45,281 bases of DNA from an uncultured bacterium (GCA_958349055.1 CATWBO010000017.1:1-45281), one strand, 5' to 3'; counted from the first letter of the stretch, positions 25,054-35,459 are shown. Notes: generated by a model from the letters alone, not told the origin. Program-made: numbers and translations.

Positions 25054-28000
25054 TTATTTAAGAAAGGCCCTGGTTGCATATTCTCGCCGTGAGTCCCCAA
25101 AGAAGTCGCTCGGTGACATTTCAACAGCGACCCCCCTCTTGTTGCCCAGCTGCCTAACCACGCTGGACGGAAGATTAACCTCCTCAGAACCCATTCTCGC
25201 CGAAGCCGTGGCAATCGGCTTCTCGTCTCTTTCCTTATATCTGGAAACTCTAAAGAATCTGAAATGGACATCACATAAGGGCATGCCTTCAAACCGAAGG
25301 ACATATCCAAGCGATTCGCCGGGCACAATCTTCCAACCGTTTATACCGAGCCCTTCAGTACAGTCGAGCATTTGAACGTCGGTCCAAGCTGACACCAGCT
25401 CCCCCCTTGACACATCATCGCCGTAGCACAGGGATAGCTTCAGGGGAAGAAGATTGGGCGTGCTAAAGTCGGTTTGCAGAAAGAGACTTGCATGCCTAAA
25501 GAGATTAAATACGTATTCGCCAGGCTGCTTGAGGTCCTTAAAGAAAAGTGGTTTTGAACCAAGCATCACCAGCGCGGCTCTGTTGTATCTCCAACCATAA
25601 GAGACAATCTTAAAATTAGCAGCGCTGGGACCGAGATCCAATGCATCCGCTAGGCAAATTGGACGCTCCTCAGATAGACTCGCGAGCTTATCTGGAACGT
25701 CAATGTCTATCGCGGCAAGGGCAAGCTTAGCGTCGGTTTCTTTACCACTTTCTCTCGAGCGAATGCGGAGATGCAAAAACTCATCCTTTAGGAGCATCTT
25801 CGCTTCATACCGCTCCCATGCATTAAGGGAATCGAGCTCGTCGCACTCGCCACCCGAATCGCCCTCTTCCCGAACACGCACGACGTCAATGGGAAGACAT
25901 GCTTGAAACCCATATTCCGCAACAGCATGTCCGTGATCAAAACTGATAGACACGGGCCTAAAATCTTGTATGGGCACCACAGCGAAACGATATCGAAAAA
26001 CAACCTTGCCACCAGCAGATTTCTGTCTCGCCTCTATGGTGCACTCTTCAATATGCCAACTGAAAAGGTCTGTCTTTGACGGCTCCAGCTTTATTCTCGC
26101 AGCGCCCGCATTACCCTCATCATCCTCACATATAGTACAGCGCGGTATCGACACCTGTTCACCATCACAACAGCAGACAAAAACCAGGTCTTTAAGCGCA
26201 CTCGCACCATCAAGCGCTTCTATGTTCACAGAGGGAAGGCCGCCGTTTGTATCAAATTCGTTCGGAATGCGCCCATACAAGTCGACGCCGTCGCTTGTTT
26301 CCCCAATGATTCGATGCTTATCAATCTTTGCAACGTAACGCTCTTGCCAAACAGCAACCTCCTCGCCCGTCAGCTCGCTAACAACCGAGCCTGACGAACC
26401 AGGCTCCACATCATAGATGAAGATTTGGTTATCGCCCCAATCGCCAGAAGCCTCATACTCCGAGACCGCTTTCATGCCCTGGCCGGGAACAATCTTGTAT
26501 CCGTCTTTTACGATGTATGCGATGCGGCGCTTTTTCGTTAATCGCTCGTTTTTGCCGCGTAAACGGTAGAAGCCCTTGCCGTCCTTTATAAATTCAAAAC
26601 AGCCAGGCTTATTCCTGCTAAACGTCTGACTCAGTGAACTAAGCTCGATATAGTCATCTGTTTGCTCATCTTTGTGCATAAGTTTCAGCTCTACGTCATA
26701 ACGAGCCCGAGGGTTAATGGCAAAGCCAACGGCATTTAGGATGCATTTTCCGACGCTCATGTCAAATTCAGAGCTAGCCTTAAGCTCGCCATCGACATAA
26801 TAGTCAATCTTGTCACCGGCGAAATGCAATGGGAACTGTTGGCGCGGCCAGCGCATGGTCACGACACCTTCAGAAAGGTCCAGTTGCAAACTGGCAATTG
26901 GAAGATAGATTAGTCGATGGGTCTCATTTCTCCGCTCTTGTGTCGAAGCAGCGGCCTTGCCCCCAGCCGCTGAGGACGCCGAACGTTCTTGATTATCGCG
27001 AAGGGCTTGCATTGCAGCTTCTGGGAGACCAAAACTGGACAACATCGTGTAACGGCTTTTGACCCTATTCGAATCCACAATTTGGGCTGCTACGCGCATG
27101 GACGCTTCGAATAGCGGTGCAATGGTTGAATCGGGCGCTTTCTCAAGGATATTAAGCACGGCCTTTTCTGGAGTATAACGGCTCTCAGGATTTTTCAGCT
27201 CCCTAAGAACAGAGAGGCCATCCATCTCTCCACCAAAACCCAGACCGCCTTGAGAAACTTCTCGCGCAAGAGGAAGTAGTTTCTCCCATAGATTCGACCA
27301 AGAATCTTCAGATAGGCCACCGTGCAGGAGCGCGGTGTAGTAATAGTAATTAGTTTCCTCTTCGCGACCGTACAAGGGCATACCACGCTCTTCAACATGC
27401 TTGATAAAGATATGCTTAACAAGCCCCTGCACGTTACTGTCGAGAATACCAAGGCTCGCAAAGAAATTACCCCACAGGTTATGGTCGTTGAAAACCCTAC
27501 GCGCCTTGTCGGCGACATAAACCATAAAAGCGTTTGGCAGACACCTATCAATCAACATCAAGACAATACGCGGCTTTGTAGGATATCGTTTGATAAGCTC
27601 TTCAAACGCAGCACTGAGCTCATCAAGGTCAGTCGAGAATTCTTCAAATGCCTGATAGACCATGACATTTTCAGACCTAGAAGCAAGGTTATCGAAGGTG
27701 TCACGAGCCCTTTCTTCAAATTCTTCTAGCTCTTCTGAAAACAGTCCATGGGAGCGCGTGAGTGGAAAACGGCTCAGGTCGTATTCGTATTGTTCGATTG
27801 AAGACGTTGCCTCGGCCTTTAGTTCGAGAGGACGCCGAACTTCCAGCGGTTCTTTTACGTTCGCCGGCTTCTCGGCAATCTTGGGCTGAAGCATCGAGGC
27901 CGCGAAGGCATCGGGGGCAGTGCGGTATTTCTCTCGCATCTTAATGATTGAATCGGCGTATCTGCTATCAAATTGAATATCTATCTCTTTATCGGTAAGA

Positions 28001-28125
28001 GACAAAAGATCGGGCAAGTTGCAGAAACCAGCATTTTGAATTGAACGCTTTAAGCGAACGTCGTCAAAACGAAGTTCAGAAATGGATGCCTTCTTCAGTC
28101 TCTCAACGTAGTTCGTTTCGTTCAT
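25054..28125 (-). CDS. Large partner protein of the DruE-like helicase (DruH-like candidate)
   Basis: A 1023-aa protein without recognised catalytic motifs. The first ~60 residues (ISELRFDDVRLKRSIQ, then GFCNLPDLLSLTDKEI) resemble the helix-hairpin-helix fold of RNA polymerase alpha C-terminal domains, so DNA binding is possible. The middle (~75-380) is helical and charged; the C-terminal half looks beta-rich, with many short strands and GEYVFNLF-like stretches. It lies 12 nt upstream of the DruE-like gene and surely shares its transcript. Length and position match DruH of Druantia type III, but I cannot confirm homology by eye. ATG 28125 (MNETNYVERL) has GGGGGA 7 nt upstream; an ATG at 28137 is less likely. 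Confidence 0.6.
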   Translation of the reverse strand: MNETNYVERLKKASISELRFDDVRLKRSIQNAGFCNLPDLLSLTDKEIDIQFDSRYADSIIKMREKYRTAPDAFAASMLQPKIAEKPANVKEPLEVRRPLELKAEATSSIEQYEYDLSRFPLTRSHGLFSEELEEFEERARDTFDNLASRSENVMVYQAFEEFSTDLDELSAAFEELIKRYPTKPRIVLMLIDRCLPNAFMVYVADKARRVFNDHNLWGNFFASLGILDSNVQGLVKHIFIKHVEERGMPLYGREEETNYYYYTALLHGGLSEDSWSNLWEKLLPLAREVSQGGLGFGGEMDGLSVLRELKNPESRYTPEKAVLNILEKAPDSTIAPLFEASMRVAAQIVDSNRVKSRYTMLSSFGLPEAAMQALRDNQERSASSAAGGKAAASTQERRNETHRLIYLPIASLQLDLSEGVVTMRWPRQQFPLHFAGDKIDYYVDGELKASSEFDMSVGKCILNAVGFAINPRARYDVELKLMHKDEQTDDYIELSSLSQTFSRNKPGCFEFIKDGKGFYRLRGKNERLTKKRRIAYIVKDGYKIVPGQGMKAVSEYEASGDWGDNQIFIYDVEPGSSGSVVSELTGEEVAVWQERYVAKIDKHRIIGETSDGVDLYGRIPNEFDTNGGLPSVNIEALDGASALKDLVFVCCCDGEQVSIPRCTICEDDEGNAGAARIKLEPSKTDLFSWHIEECTIEARQKSAGGKVVFRYRFAVVPIQDFRPVSISFDHGHAVAEYGFQACLPIDVVRVREEGDSGGECDELDSLNAWERYEAKMLLKDEFLHLRIRSRESGKETDAKLALAAIDIDVPDKLASLSEERPICLADALDLGPSAANFKIVSYGWRYNRAALVMLGSKPLFFKDLKQPGEYVFNLFRHASLFLQTDFSTPNLLPLKLSLCYGDDVSRGELVSAWTDVQMLDCTEGLGINGWKIVPGESLGYVLRFEGMPLCDVHFRFFRVSRYKERDEKPIATASARMGSEEVNLPSSVVRQLGNKRGVAVEMSPSDFFGDSRREYATRAFLK

Positions 28126-28506
28126 AGCATCCCCCATGCCGCAGTTGCATCTAATGCCGCCATTACTGACCCTTTATTAGCATCGGTCTGTCGTGACGTA
28201 GGTTAAATCATACCGTGCAGCTATTTACGAGACTCGCTCCCAAAGGCATCCGTTGAGGCCGTTTCTGCAGACGGTCGGTATCGTCCGGTGAACAGCTCAA
28301 GAAATTGTTCGCGATGACTCAAGCAAGCTTTTATTGCGCAATAAAAAGGAGGTCAAAATGATTCGGTTGTGAACTTGGGCATAGGCCACCAGCCCAAAAG
28401 CTCGCCATAGACCAAAGAGCTCCACTTCGCCATTATTCCTATGCGAAGCACTTTGGCGCTAACATCAACATAGATTGAAATTACAGGCATTACTCAGGAG
28501 GCACGC
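28126..28506. other. Intergenic region at the island edge
   Basis: Between the defence-like operon (minus) and a small plus-strand gene. It holds the operon promoter, which I could not place with confidence (TATGAT on the minus strand near 28210 is one candidate -10), a perfect 18-bp palindrome at 28329-28346, and a strong AAGGAGG followed by an ATG at 28358 that opens a frame of only four codons. Confidence 0.5.
28329..28346. promoter_or_regulatory. Perfect 18-bp palindrome
   Basis: TTTTATTGCGCAATAAAA equals its own reverse complement. It lies about 200 nt upstream of the DruH-like gene and directly before an AAGGAGG site. It may be an operator for a regulator of the island. Confidence 0.45.
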
Positions 28507-28692
28507 ATGCGCGCTGTAAAGTCAGCCACCCTCTCGCAGACAGGATTCGATTTCGCAGACAAAGGTTGCCTCGAAACCAATAAGGCCATCCAACAATCCA
28601 TCGCCCGCGGCTACGATGACCTTGTCAACGACCGCGTACGCCCCTGGAAGCAGGCGAAGGCCGAGGCTGATCGCCTGCGGGCAACCAAATAA
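28507..28692 (+). CDS. Small hypothetical protein at island edge
   Basis: A 61-aa, soluble, mostly helical and basic protein. The C-terminal part (RVRPWKQAKAEADRLRATK) is strongly charged. AGGAGG lies 5 nt before the ATG, supporting real translation. I do not recognise a family; size and composition would suit an antitoxin or a remnant of a larger protein, but no toxin partner is next to it. It lies between the defence-like operon and serC. Confidence 0.5.
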   Translation: MRAVKSATLSQTGFDFADKGCLETNKAIQQSIARGYDDLVNDRVRPWKQAKAEADRLRATK

Positions 28693-28827
28693 GTACCCTC
28701 TCCCCCATGTAACCATCCTGTAAATCATAGCGGCGCACTCGAGTTTTGCTGTGATGCGGTCGCGTCTGGCGCTCCACTGTGCTAAAGTATCCCGAACGTT
28801 CAAACGACTATGAGGGAGACTTGGAAG

Positions 28828-29952
<1,125 letters not shown>

Positions 29953-30024
29953 CCCGCAGCGCGCGGGCCGACCAGCCACCTCAGACCACCCTGTTTACAT
30001 CAAAACCTGCTAAGGAGTTTTTCC

Positions 30025-31188
30025 ATGCGTAAGATCAAGACCATCGACGACATCACTAAAGACGGCAAAGTCGAGTTTGGCGAGGGCTACGAGTTTGTGG
30101 ACACCGCTGAGGAAGCCGACGCCATCCTGATGCGCTCGACCGACCTGCACGGCTACGAGCTGCCCGAGGGCATCCGCGCCATCGCCCGCTGCGGCGCCGG
30201 CGTCAACAATATCCCCGTCGAGGAGTACGCCAAGAAGGGTGTCGTCGTCTTTAACTCCCCCGGTGCCAACAGCAATGCCGTCAAGGAGCTCGTCCTGGGC
30301 ATGCTGGTGCTCTCGAGCCGCGGCGTGGTGCAGTCGATGAACTGGGTGCGCGACAACGCCGACGACCCCGAGATTCAGGTCGATGCCGAAAAGGCCAAGA
30401 AGGCCTTTGTGGGCCGCGAGCTCAAGGGCAAGCGCATCGGCGTCATCGGCCTGGGCAACGTGGGCTCCAAGGTCGCCAACGCCTGTGTCGATCTGGGCAT
30501 GGACGTCTACGGCTACGACCCGTTCATTTCCGTCGAGCACGCATGGGTGCTGAGCCGCGAGGTGCAGCGCGTGGGCACGCTCGAGGACCTCTGCCGCGGC
30601 TGCGACTACCTCACCGTGCACGTGCCCAGCAAGGCCGATACCATCGGCATGATCAGCACCGAGCAGATCGACCTGCTGGCGCCCAACGCCGTGCTGATCA
30701 ACTACGCGCGCGAGACCATCATCGACGAGGACGCCGTCGACGCCGCCCTGCGCGCGGGCAAGCTCAGCTGGTTTAGCTGCGACTTTGCCACGCCCAAGAC
30801 CGTCAAGATGCCCAACACGTTTATCACCACGCATTCGGGCGCCGGCACCGGCGAGGCCGAGGCCAACTGCGCCGACATGGCCATCAGCGAGCTCAAGGAT
30901 TACCTGGAAAACGGCAACATCGCGCACAGCGTCAACTACCCCGCCTGCAGCATGGGCAAGGCGCGCGCCGCAAGCCGCATTGCCTGCCTGCATGCCAACG
31001 TGCCCAACATGATCGGCCAGATCACGGCCATTCTCGCCAAGGACAACGCCAACGTGCAGCGCATGACCAACGAGTCCGCTGGCGAGAACGCCTACACCAT
31101 GTTCGACACCGATGAGCACCTGGACGGCAGCACGATCGAGGCGCTCAAGCAGATTCCGTCGATGTATCGCGTGCGTGTGATCAAATAG
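30025..31188 (+). CDS. serA: D-3-phosphoglycerate dehydrogenase
   Basis: A 387-aa NAD-dependent dehydrogenase making 3-phosphohydroxypyruvate, step one of serine synthesis. The Rossmann motif GVIGLGNVGSKVAN is at ~139-152, and the catalytic Arg/Glu/His set appears in RCGAGVNNIP, the NYARETIID region and THSGAGTGEAEA. The C-terminal ~70 residues (HANVPNMIGQITAILAKDNA) are an ACT domain, expected for serine feedback. AAGGAG precedes the ATG. Ends with a strong terminator. Confidence 0.95.
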   Translation: MRKIKTIDDITKDGKVEFGEGYEFVDTAEEADAILMRSTDLHGYELPEGIRAIARCGAGVNNIPVEEYAKKGVVVFNSPGANSNAVKELVLGMLVLSSRGVVQSMNWVRDNADDPEIQVDAEKAKKAFVGRELKGKRIGVIGLGNVGSKVANACVDLGMDVYGYDPFISVEHAWVLSREVQRVGTLEDLCRGCDYLTVHVPSKADTIGMISTEQIDLLAPNAVLINYARETIIDEDAVDAALRAGKLSWFSCDFATPKTVKMPNTFITTHSGAGTGEAEANCADMAISELKDYLENGNIAHSVNYPACSMGKARAASRIACLHANVPNMIGQITAILAKDNANVQRMTNESAGENAYTMFDTDEHLDGSTIEALKQIPSMYRVRVIK

Positions 31189-31227
31189 CGCCGGTGCCAA
31201 GCCTGCCAGGCAGGCCATGAAGCCCAT

Positions 31228-31264
31228 TCGGCCCCCGTTTTCACGAAACGGGGGCCGATTTTGT
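31228..31264 (+). terminator. Intrinsic terminator after serA
   Basis: TCGGCCCCCGTTT (31228-31240) pairs with AAACGGGGGCCGA (31246-31258), followed by TTTTGTT. Confidence 0.9.
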
Positions 31265-31535
31265 TGCTCCGGACGACTTTAAAATGATACCCAGAACAAG
31301 TTTTTTCAGATAATCGATAGTGAGGCTCAAGTCGCTAAGCACACCCGCTTTGATAAACAGCTTTATCAGGGACTTTAGTAGGTAAAAATCGATCTCTATG
31401 TGCCGAATGTAAGTTGACTGTCCATTTTCCGAAACAACTTATTCTAGATAGCATTTTTAAGGCCCATCCAAGGCGAAATATAAGTCTTTTTGTGACCAAA
31501 ACTCTAGTCCGCGCGACCGTTTTCCACCCGCGCGG
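31265..31535. other. AT-richer gene-free stretch
   Basis: No gene recognised. A hairpin CCGCGCG/CGCGCGG lies at about 31507-31532, next to the stop of the minus-strand nuclease-like gene, and may terminate it. The AT content is higher than in the surrounding serine genes. Confidence 0.4.
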
Positions 31536-32585
31536 CTACATTCCTGCCCAATCGATAAAAATCTCCTCACGAAGCCGCCGTTCGAGCTCCTGCTGTCGCG
31601 GCGTCTTGTCTTTCAGCGGCACATCGAGATAGGACATGATGAGCTCCATCACCACGCGGAAGGCATCGGAGTCGGCCAGCTGACCATAGGTCATCAGAAT
31701 GACGGGATATCCCATCGCTTGCAGCGCCGTCGTTCGATCGGAGTCCGAAATCTTGGATTCAATGGATCCGTGAATGGCTTTACCCTGGCATTCAACCAGA
31801 CACTCTCGGCTGCCGTCCTTATTTGCCAGCAGGATATCGGCATAGCGCCTATCAAGCCCCGAAATCAGGCGGGCGCTGCGCGTCAAGCGAATCTCGACGT
31901 TATTGGTAAGGCGCAGCCCTTCGCCGCCGCGCAACCTCGTAAGGCCAAACAGCATCGAAGCCTGGACCTCGAGCGGCGATGCCGCCACCCCCGTAATGCA
32001 TTTCGCGGCACGCGTGAACGATTTAGCGCCGCGGAGCCCCGGGATCTTATCGACGTACTCGGTAAGTTCAGAGAGCTCAATCAAGGGAGGTCGTTTCCAC
32101 AAGTCTGTTGGATTCCCCGAGGTATCCTTTACGTTTTCCCAGCCCGACCGTGCGTCACTCCATCGGCTCCCATATGCCTGCTCAAGTGCCGACTTTACCT
32201 GAGGCGCAATCTTGCACACGGCAAAGGTGCCGCACATCTCATACATGCACATGATTAGACGCTCGTTTGAGACCGAGGAAGCCAGGGTCAGCAGGGTAAA
32301 GAGTGGGGACGCAACATCGAGGCCAAACTCCGTCTGCCGCACGGAATCAAACGGCCTCTCCCCGTTCCAAACATGCCTGACAATGCGATCGCCCTTACGT
32401 CCGCAGCTGCCCTGCGCCAACACGTGTAACGGGGTGCCCAGGAAATGCGTGACGAGCGGATGCTCACATAGGTGCTCCCTGCGCGGATCGTCCGCAGAAT
32501 CGGGCAGGTCCGGCATTATTGCCAAGACCTGTGGAGGTATCCGGTGATACCGAAAGGCAGATATGTCGCACAGCATGTCGTCCAT
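31536..32585 (-). CDS. DUF559-like endonuclease-fold protein, paralogue 1
   Basis: A protein of about 349 aa that I know only by pattern. The C-terminal third (SPLEVQASMLFGL ~ residue 200, ADILLANKD, LVECQGKAIH, RTTALQAMGYPVILMTYGQL) follows the order of DUF559/Vsr-like PD-(D/E)XK nuclease domains: conserved SPxE, Asp, VExxG, then D/R-xx-AL-xxxGY. A second, diverged copy is at 40809-41999. The N-terminal part (SPLFTLLTLASSVSNERLIMCMYEMCGT) is also shared. The start is uncertain: ATG 32585 lacks a good ribosome site, and longer frames would overlap the M20 peptidase gene. Similar Actinobacteria proteins are sometimes annotated as AbiEi-type antitoxin-related. Function unknown. Confidence 0.65.
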   Translation of the reverse strand: MDDMLCDISAFRYHRIPPQVLAIMPDLPDSADDPRREHLCEHPLVTHFLGTPLHVLAQGSCGRKGDRIVRHVWNGERPFDSVRQTEFGLDVASPLFTLLTLASSVSNERLIMCMYEMCGTFAVCKIAPQVKSALEQAYGSRWSDARSGWENVKDTSGNPTDLWKRPPLIELSELTEYVDKIPGLRGAKSFTRAAKCITGVAASPLEVQASMLFGLTRLRGGEGLRLTNNVEIRLTRSARLISGLDRRYADILLANKDGSRECLVECQGKAIHGSIESKISDSDRTTALQAMGYPVILMTYGQLADSDAFRVVMELIMSYLDVPLKDKTPRQQELERRLREEIFIDWAGM

Positions 32586-32739
32586 GAAGGGTACGTACCC
32601 GCTGCGTCGCTTGTGAACCCGCTCGGACGGCAAACGCGCTGGCTCGGCCTGCGAACGGTAAATGCTGCTGCGCGCGCGTCGCGAATCTCTCAGGAGGCTT
32701 ACAATCGGTTTGGAAAGCAAACTGATTGTGAGGTTGCAT

Positions 32740-33960
32740 ATGGTTGATGAGGACTTTGCCTGGCGGCTTGCGCAGGAGCTTGTGCGGATCGACAGCTCAG
32801 ACCCGGGCGCGTATGAGGATGAAATTGAGCGGTATATCAAAGCGCTGGTTGAGGCTCAGCTGGAGCGGTTGAGTCATCCGGTGCTCCATGCCGTGCAGGT
32901 TGAGGAACTCGAGGTGCTGCCCGGGCGCCGCAACCTTATGATTACCGTGCCGGCCGTAAGCGACGAGGCCCGACTCGTCTACATCTGTCACATGGATACC
33001 GTCACCCTGGGCGATGGCTGGGAGGCAGACACGCCGCCGCTCGGAGCGATCGTGCGCGACGATAAACTCTATGGTCGCGGCTCCTGCGACATGAAGGGTG
33101 GCCTGGCTTGCGCCATTGCCGCACTGGTCCATACGCTCGAGCGCGTGGCGGCGGATGGCACGCTGCCCCGCCGCGGCTTTTCGCTCATCTGCTCGGTCGA
33201 CGAGGAAGACTTTATGCGCGGCTCCGAGGCAGCCATCAATGCCGGTTGGGTCGGCTCGCGCGAATGGGTGCTGGACACCGAGCCCACCGACGGGCAGATC
33301 CAGGTGGCGCACAAGGGTCGCACGTGGTTCGAGATCGAGATGGCCGGCGTCACGGCGCATGCGAGCCAGCCTTGGAAGGGCGCAGACGCCGTCGCCGCCA
33401 TGGCCGAGGTCGTGTGTTCGCTCCGTCGCGCGTTTGCGGCGCTGCCCGCGCACGATGAGCTGGGGCCTTCGACCATCACGTTTGGCCAAATCGAGGGCGG
33501 CTATCGCCCCTATGTCGTACCCGACCACGCCAAGGTCTGGGTCGACATGCGCCTGACCCCGCCGACCGATACGACCGCTGCGACGCGCATGGTAGAGCAG
33601 GCCATTGTCGCCGCCGAAGCCGCGGTCCCAGGCTGCCATGGAAGCTATACCGTGACAGGCGACCGCCCCGCCATCGAGCGCGATCCGGCCTCTCCCCTTC
33701 TAGCTGCGCTCAAGTGCGCAGCAGACGATGTGACGGGCACGGACACGACCGTCGGCTTCTTTACCGGCTACACCGACACTGCCGTCATTGCCGGCAAGAC
33801 GGGAAACCGCAACTGCATGAGCTATGGCCCCGGGTCGCTCGCGCTCGCGCACAAGCCCAACGAATATGTGCCCCACGCCGACATCGTTCGCTGCCAACAG
33901 GTGCTGATCGCGCTCGCCGACAATACGCTCCGAGGCGCGGATAGCCAAGTTGGGGCATAA
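32740..33960 (+). CDS. M20 family metallopeptidase (DapE/ArgE-like)
   Basis: A 406-aa zinc hydrolase of the ArgE/DapE/Acy1 family, which removes acyl groups from amino acids or cleaves dipeptides. Metal-site motifs are CHMDTV (~83-88), GRGSCDMKGG (~112-121) and the catalytic SVDEED (~155); a dimerisation domain with VTAHASQPWKGADAV follows. Whether the substrate is acetylornithine, succinyl-diaminopimelate or a peptide cannot be told. ATG 32740 has a TGAGGT-like site; a TTG-start extension to 32662 lies in the region overlapping the opposite gene and is not supported. The DUF1015-like gene follows after 39 nt. Confidence 0.88.
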   Translation: MVDEDFAWRLAQELVRIDSSDPGAYEDEIERYIKALVEAQLERLSHPVLHAVQVEELEVLPGRRNLMITVPAVSDEARLVYICHMDTVTLGDGWEADTPPLGAIVRDDKLYGRGSCDMKGGLACAIAALVHTLERVAADGTLPRRGFSLICSVDEEDFMRGSEAAINAGWVGSREWVLDTEPTDGQIQVAHKGRTWFEIEMAGVTAHASQPWKGADAVAAMAEVVCSLRRAFAALPAHDELGPSTITFGQIEGGYRPYVVPDHAKVWVDMRLTPPTDTTAATRMVEQAIVAAEAAVPGCHGSYTVTGDRPAIERDPASPLLAALKCAADDVTGTDTTVGFFTGYTDTAVIAGKTGNRNCMSYGPGSLALAHKPNEYVPHADIVRCQQVLIALADNTLRGADSQVGA

Positions 33961-33999
33961 TAAGCCGCGAACAAACCGACTCGCGCGTTAGGACCGCCC

Positions 34000-34689
34000 A
34001 TGAAAGCACTTCCGTTTCCCTGCATCCGCCCGGCTCAGGACCGCGTGCTCGAGGCGTTGCCTGCAATGGGCAGCATCCTGAACGGCAACGATGCTCTGCG
34101 CGAAGCCATTGCCGATGGCCTGATGCTCAAGGATCCAGGCGCGGCGTATTACGTGTACGAATGCTCGGGTGAGCCGGGTCGCGTGACGGGCGTCGTGGCG
34201 ATTTGCCCGGTTAACGTACTGATGGGTAGCGACGAGGCTGCCGCCGAGAGCGTCGACGCACTCGCCGCCGCGCGCGCGATCGCCGAGCTTAAGGTGCAGC
34301 CCCGCCCTGTAACGCTCGCCTACGAAGCCTCGCCCGTCATGGATATCATCCTTGGCGCCGCCAAAGAAGGAGCGTCGCTCTATGCCGTCACCGACCCCAC
34401 CGGCATTACGCATCGCGTATGGGAAGTCAAGCGCGAGGACGCTGTTGCCGCCATCCGAGCCATGCTCGACCAGGCACCGAAGCCGACGCCGGCAGACGAC
34501 CCCACCTACGCTGCCGCGCTGGCTGGGGCATCGCAGATTCTGGCCGACGAGGCCCGCACTGCCGGCGCCTACTCTGGCAAAGAGCCGTTCAACTTTGCCG
34601 TAGCTGTGCTCTTCCCCGCCGCGCAGGTCAGCGGCGGCGCGGCGCAGGTTCCGACGGGCCTGCTCACTCACCAAATCTCACGGTTCTAA
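34000..34689 (+). CDS. Short DUF1015-like protein
   Basis: A 229-aa soluble protein that resembles a shortened DUF1015 family member: IRPAQDRVL near the start, AAYYVYECSGE (~47), the PVTLAYEASPVMDIIL segment (~107) and THRVWEVKREDAVAAI (~138) follow the order seen in DUF1015. Typical members are about 400 aa, so much is missing, including the usual nucleotide-binding-like His region. In other bacteria DUF1015 often sits next to serA-serC; here two unrelated genes lie between. ATG 34000 has a weak site. Its function is unknown. Confidence 0.6.
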   Translation: MKALPFPCIRPAQDRVLEALPAMGSILNGNDALREAIADGLMLKDPGAAYYVYECSGEPGRVTGVVAICPVNVLMGSDEAAAESVDALAAARAIAELKVQPRPVTLAYEASPVMDIILGAAKEGASLYAVTDPTGITHRVWEVKREDAVAAIRAMLDQAPKPTPADDPTYAAALAGASQILADEARTAGAYSGKEPFNFAVAVLFPAAQVSGGAAQVPTGLLTHQISRF

Positions 34690-34732
34690 CAGAGCCTAAA
34701 CGCCCAGCACAAAGACTCGGCAGCTCAACAAA

Positions 34733-34779
34733 AAAGGGGGCGGAGATGCAACGCCAGCGCATGCATCTCCGCCCCCTTT
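34733..34779. terminator. Bidirectional terminator
   Basis: AAAGGGGGCGGAGATGCA (34733-34750) pairs with TGCATCTCCGCCCCCTTT (34762-34779). It separates the convergent DUF1015-like and phosphatase genes and has A/T ends on both sides. Confidence 0.9.
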
Positions 34780-34823
34780 CGCATCGAGCAAGTAAGTCGG
34801 CGACCCGCACCGCCACGCCCAAA

Positions 34824-35459
34824 CTACCCGCGCTGCGGACCCGCGGCAGCCACGAGCGGCTCAAGCCCCAGCTCGCGCGCGTAGTCTTCCTGCGTAAAGA
34901 TCTCAACCAGTTCAAACGTATCGGTCGTATCGTCAAACACGAAATGCAGCACCGAGCAGTTGCCCGGCACGCGCTCGTGCTCGTCGGCCGCCGCTCCCCT
35001 CACGTGATCCAAAAACTCCTTGATGGCCGAGCCATGGCTCACCGCGAGGACGCACTCGTGGTCCGGGCGTCGCACAAGATCGGTCAACGTCGCCACCATG
35101 CGCTCGCGCACCTGCATCTGGCCCTCGCCGCCAAACTGGCGATAGAAGTCGCGCCACGGGCGCTCGGGCATGAGCATCACGCGCTCGGCCTCAAAGTCGC
35201 CAAAGAACCACTCACGCAGGCCGTCCAGGCGCTCGTACGCCAAGCCCGGCCACAAGTTGGCGATAGTCTGCTCGGTGCGATGAAGCGTGGAGGTGTAGGC
35301 ATGATCGGGCTCAATGCCGCGCGCACGTAAAAACATGCCGGCGCGCGCCGCCTGGTCGCAACCCAACTGCGTAAGCGGCGAATCACTCCACCCCTGAATG
35401 ATACGCTTAAGGTTGAATATCGTCTGTCCATGACGGACCAGATACAGATCTTTATTCAT
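34824..35459 (-). CDS. Histidine phosphatase family protein 1
   Basis: A 211-aa phosphoglycerate-mutase-like phosphatase. The catalytic motif LVRHGQT (7-13), the REWFFGDFE segment (~83-91) and the second histidine in AVSHGS (~141) are present, so it should be active. Such enzymes dephosphorylate small molecules or sugars. ATG 35459 follows AAAGGA. It lies 17 nt downstream of a paralogous gene and forms an operon with it. Confidence 0.9.
   Translation of the reverse strand: MNKDLYLVRHGQTIFNLKRIIQGWSDSPLTQLGCDQAARAGMFLRARGIEPDHAYTSTLHRTEQTIANLWPGLAYERLDGLREWFFGDFEAERVMLMPERPWRDFYRQFGGEGQMQVRERMVATLTDLVRRPDHECVLAVSHGSAIKEFLDHVRGAAADEHERVPGNCSVLHFVFDDTTDTFELVEIFTQEDYARELGLEPLVAAAGPQRG

Noticed and set aside
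19726..28125. DISARM system
   Set aside because: DUF1998 also occurs in DISARM, but there it is in a separate protein from the helicase, and no methyltransferase or phospholipase-D gene is present here.
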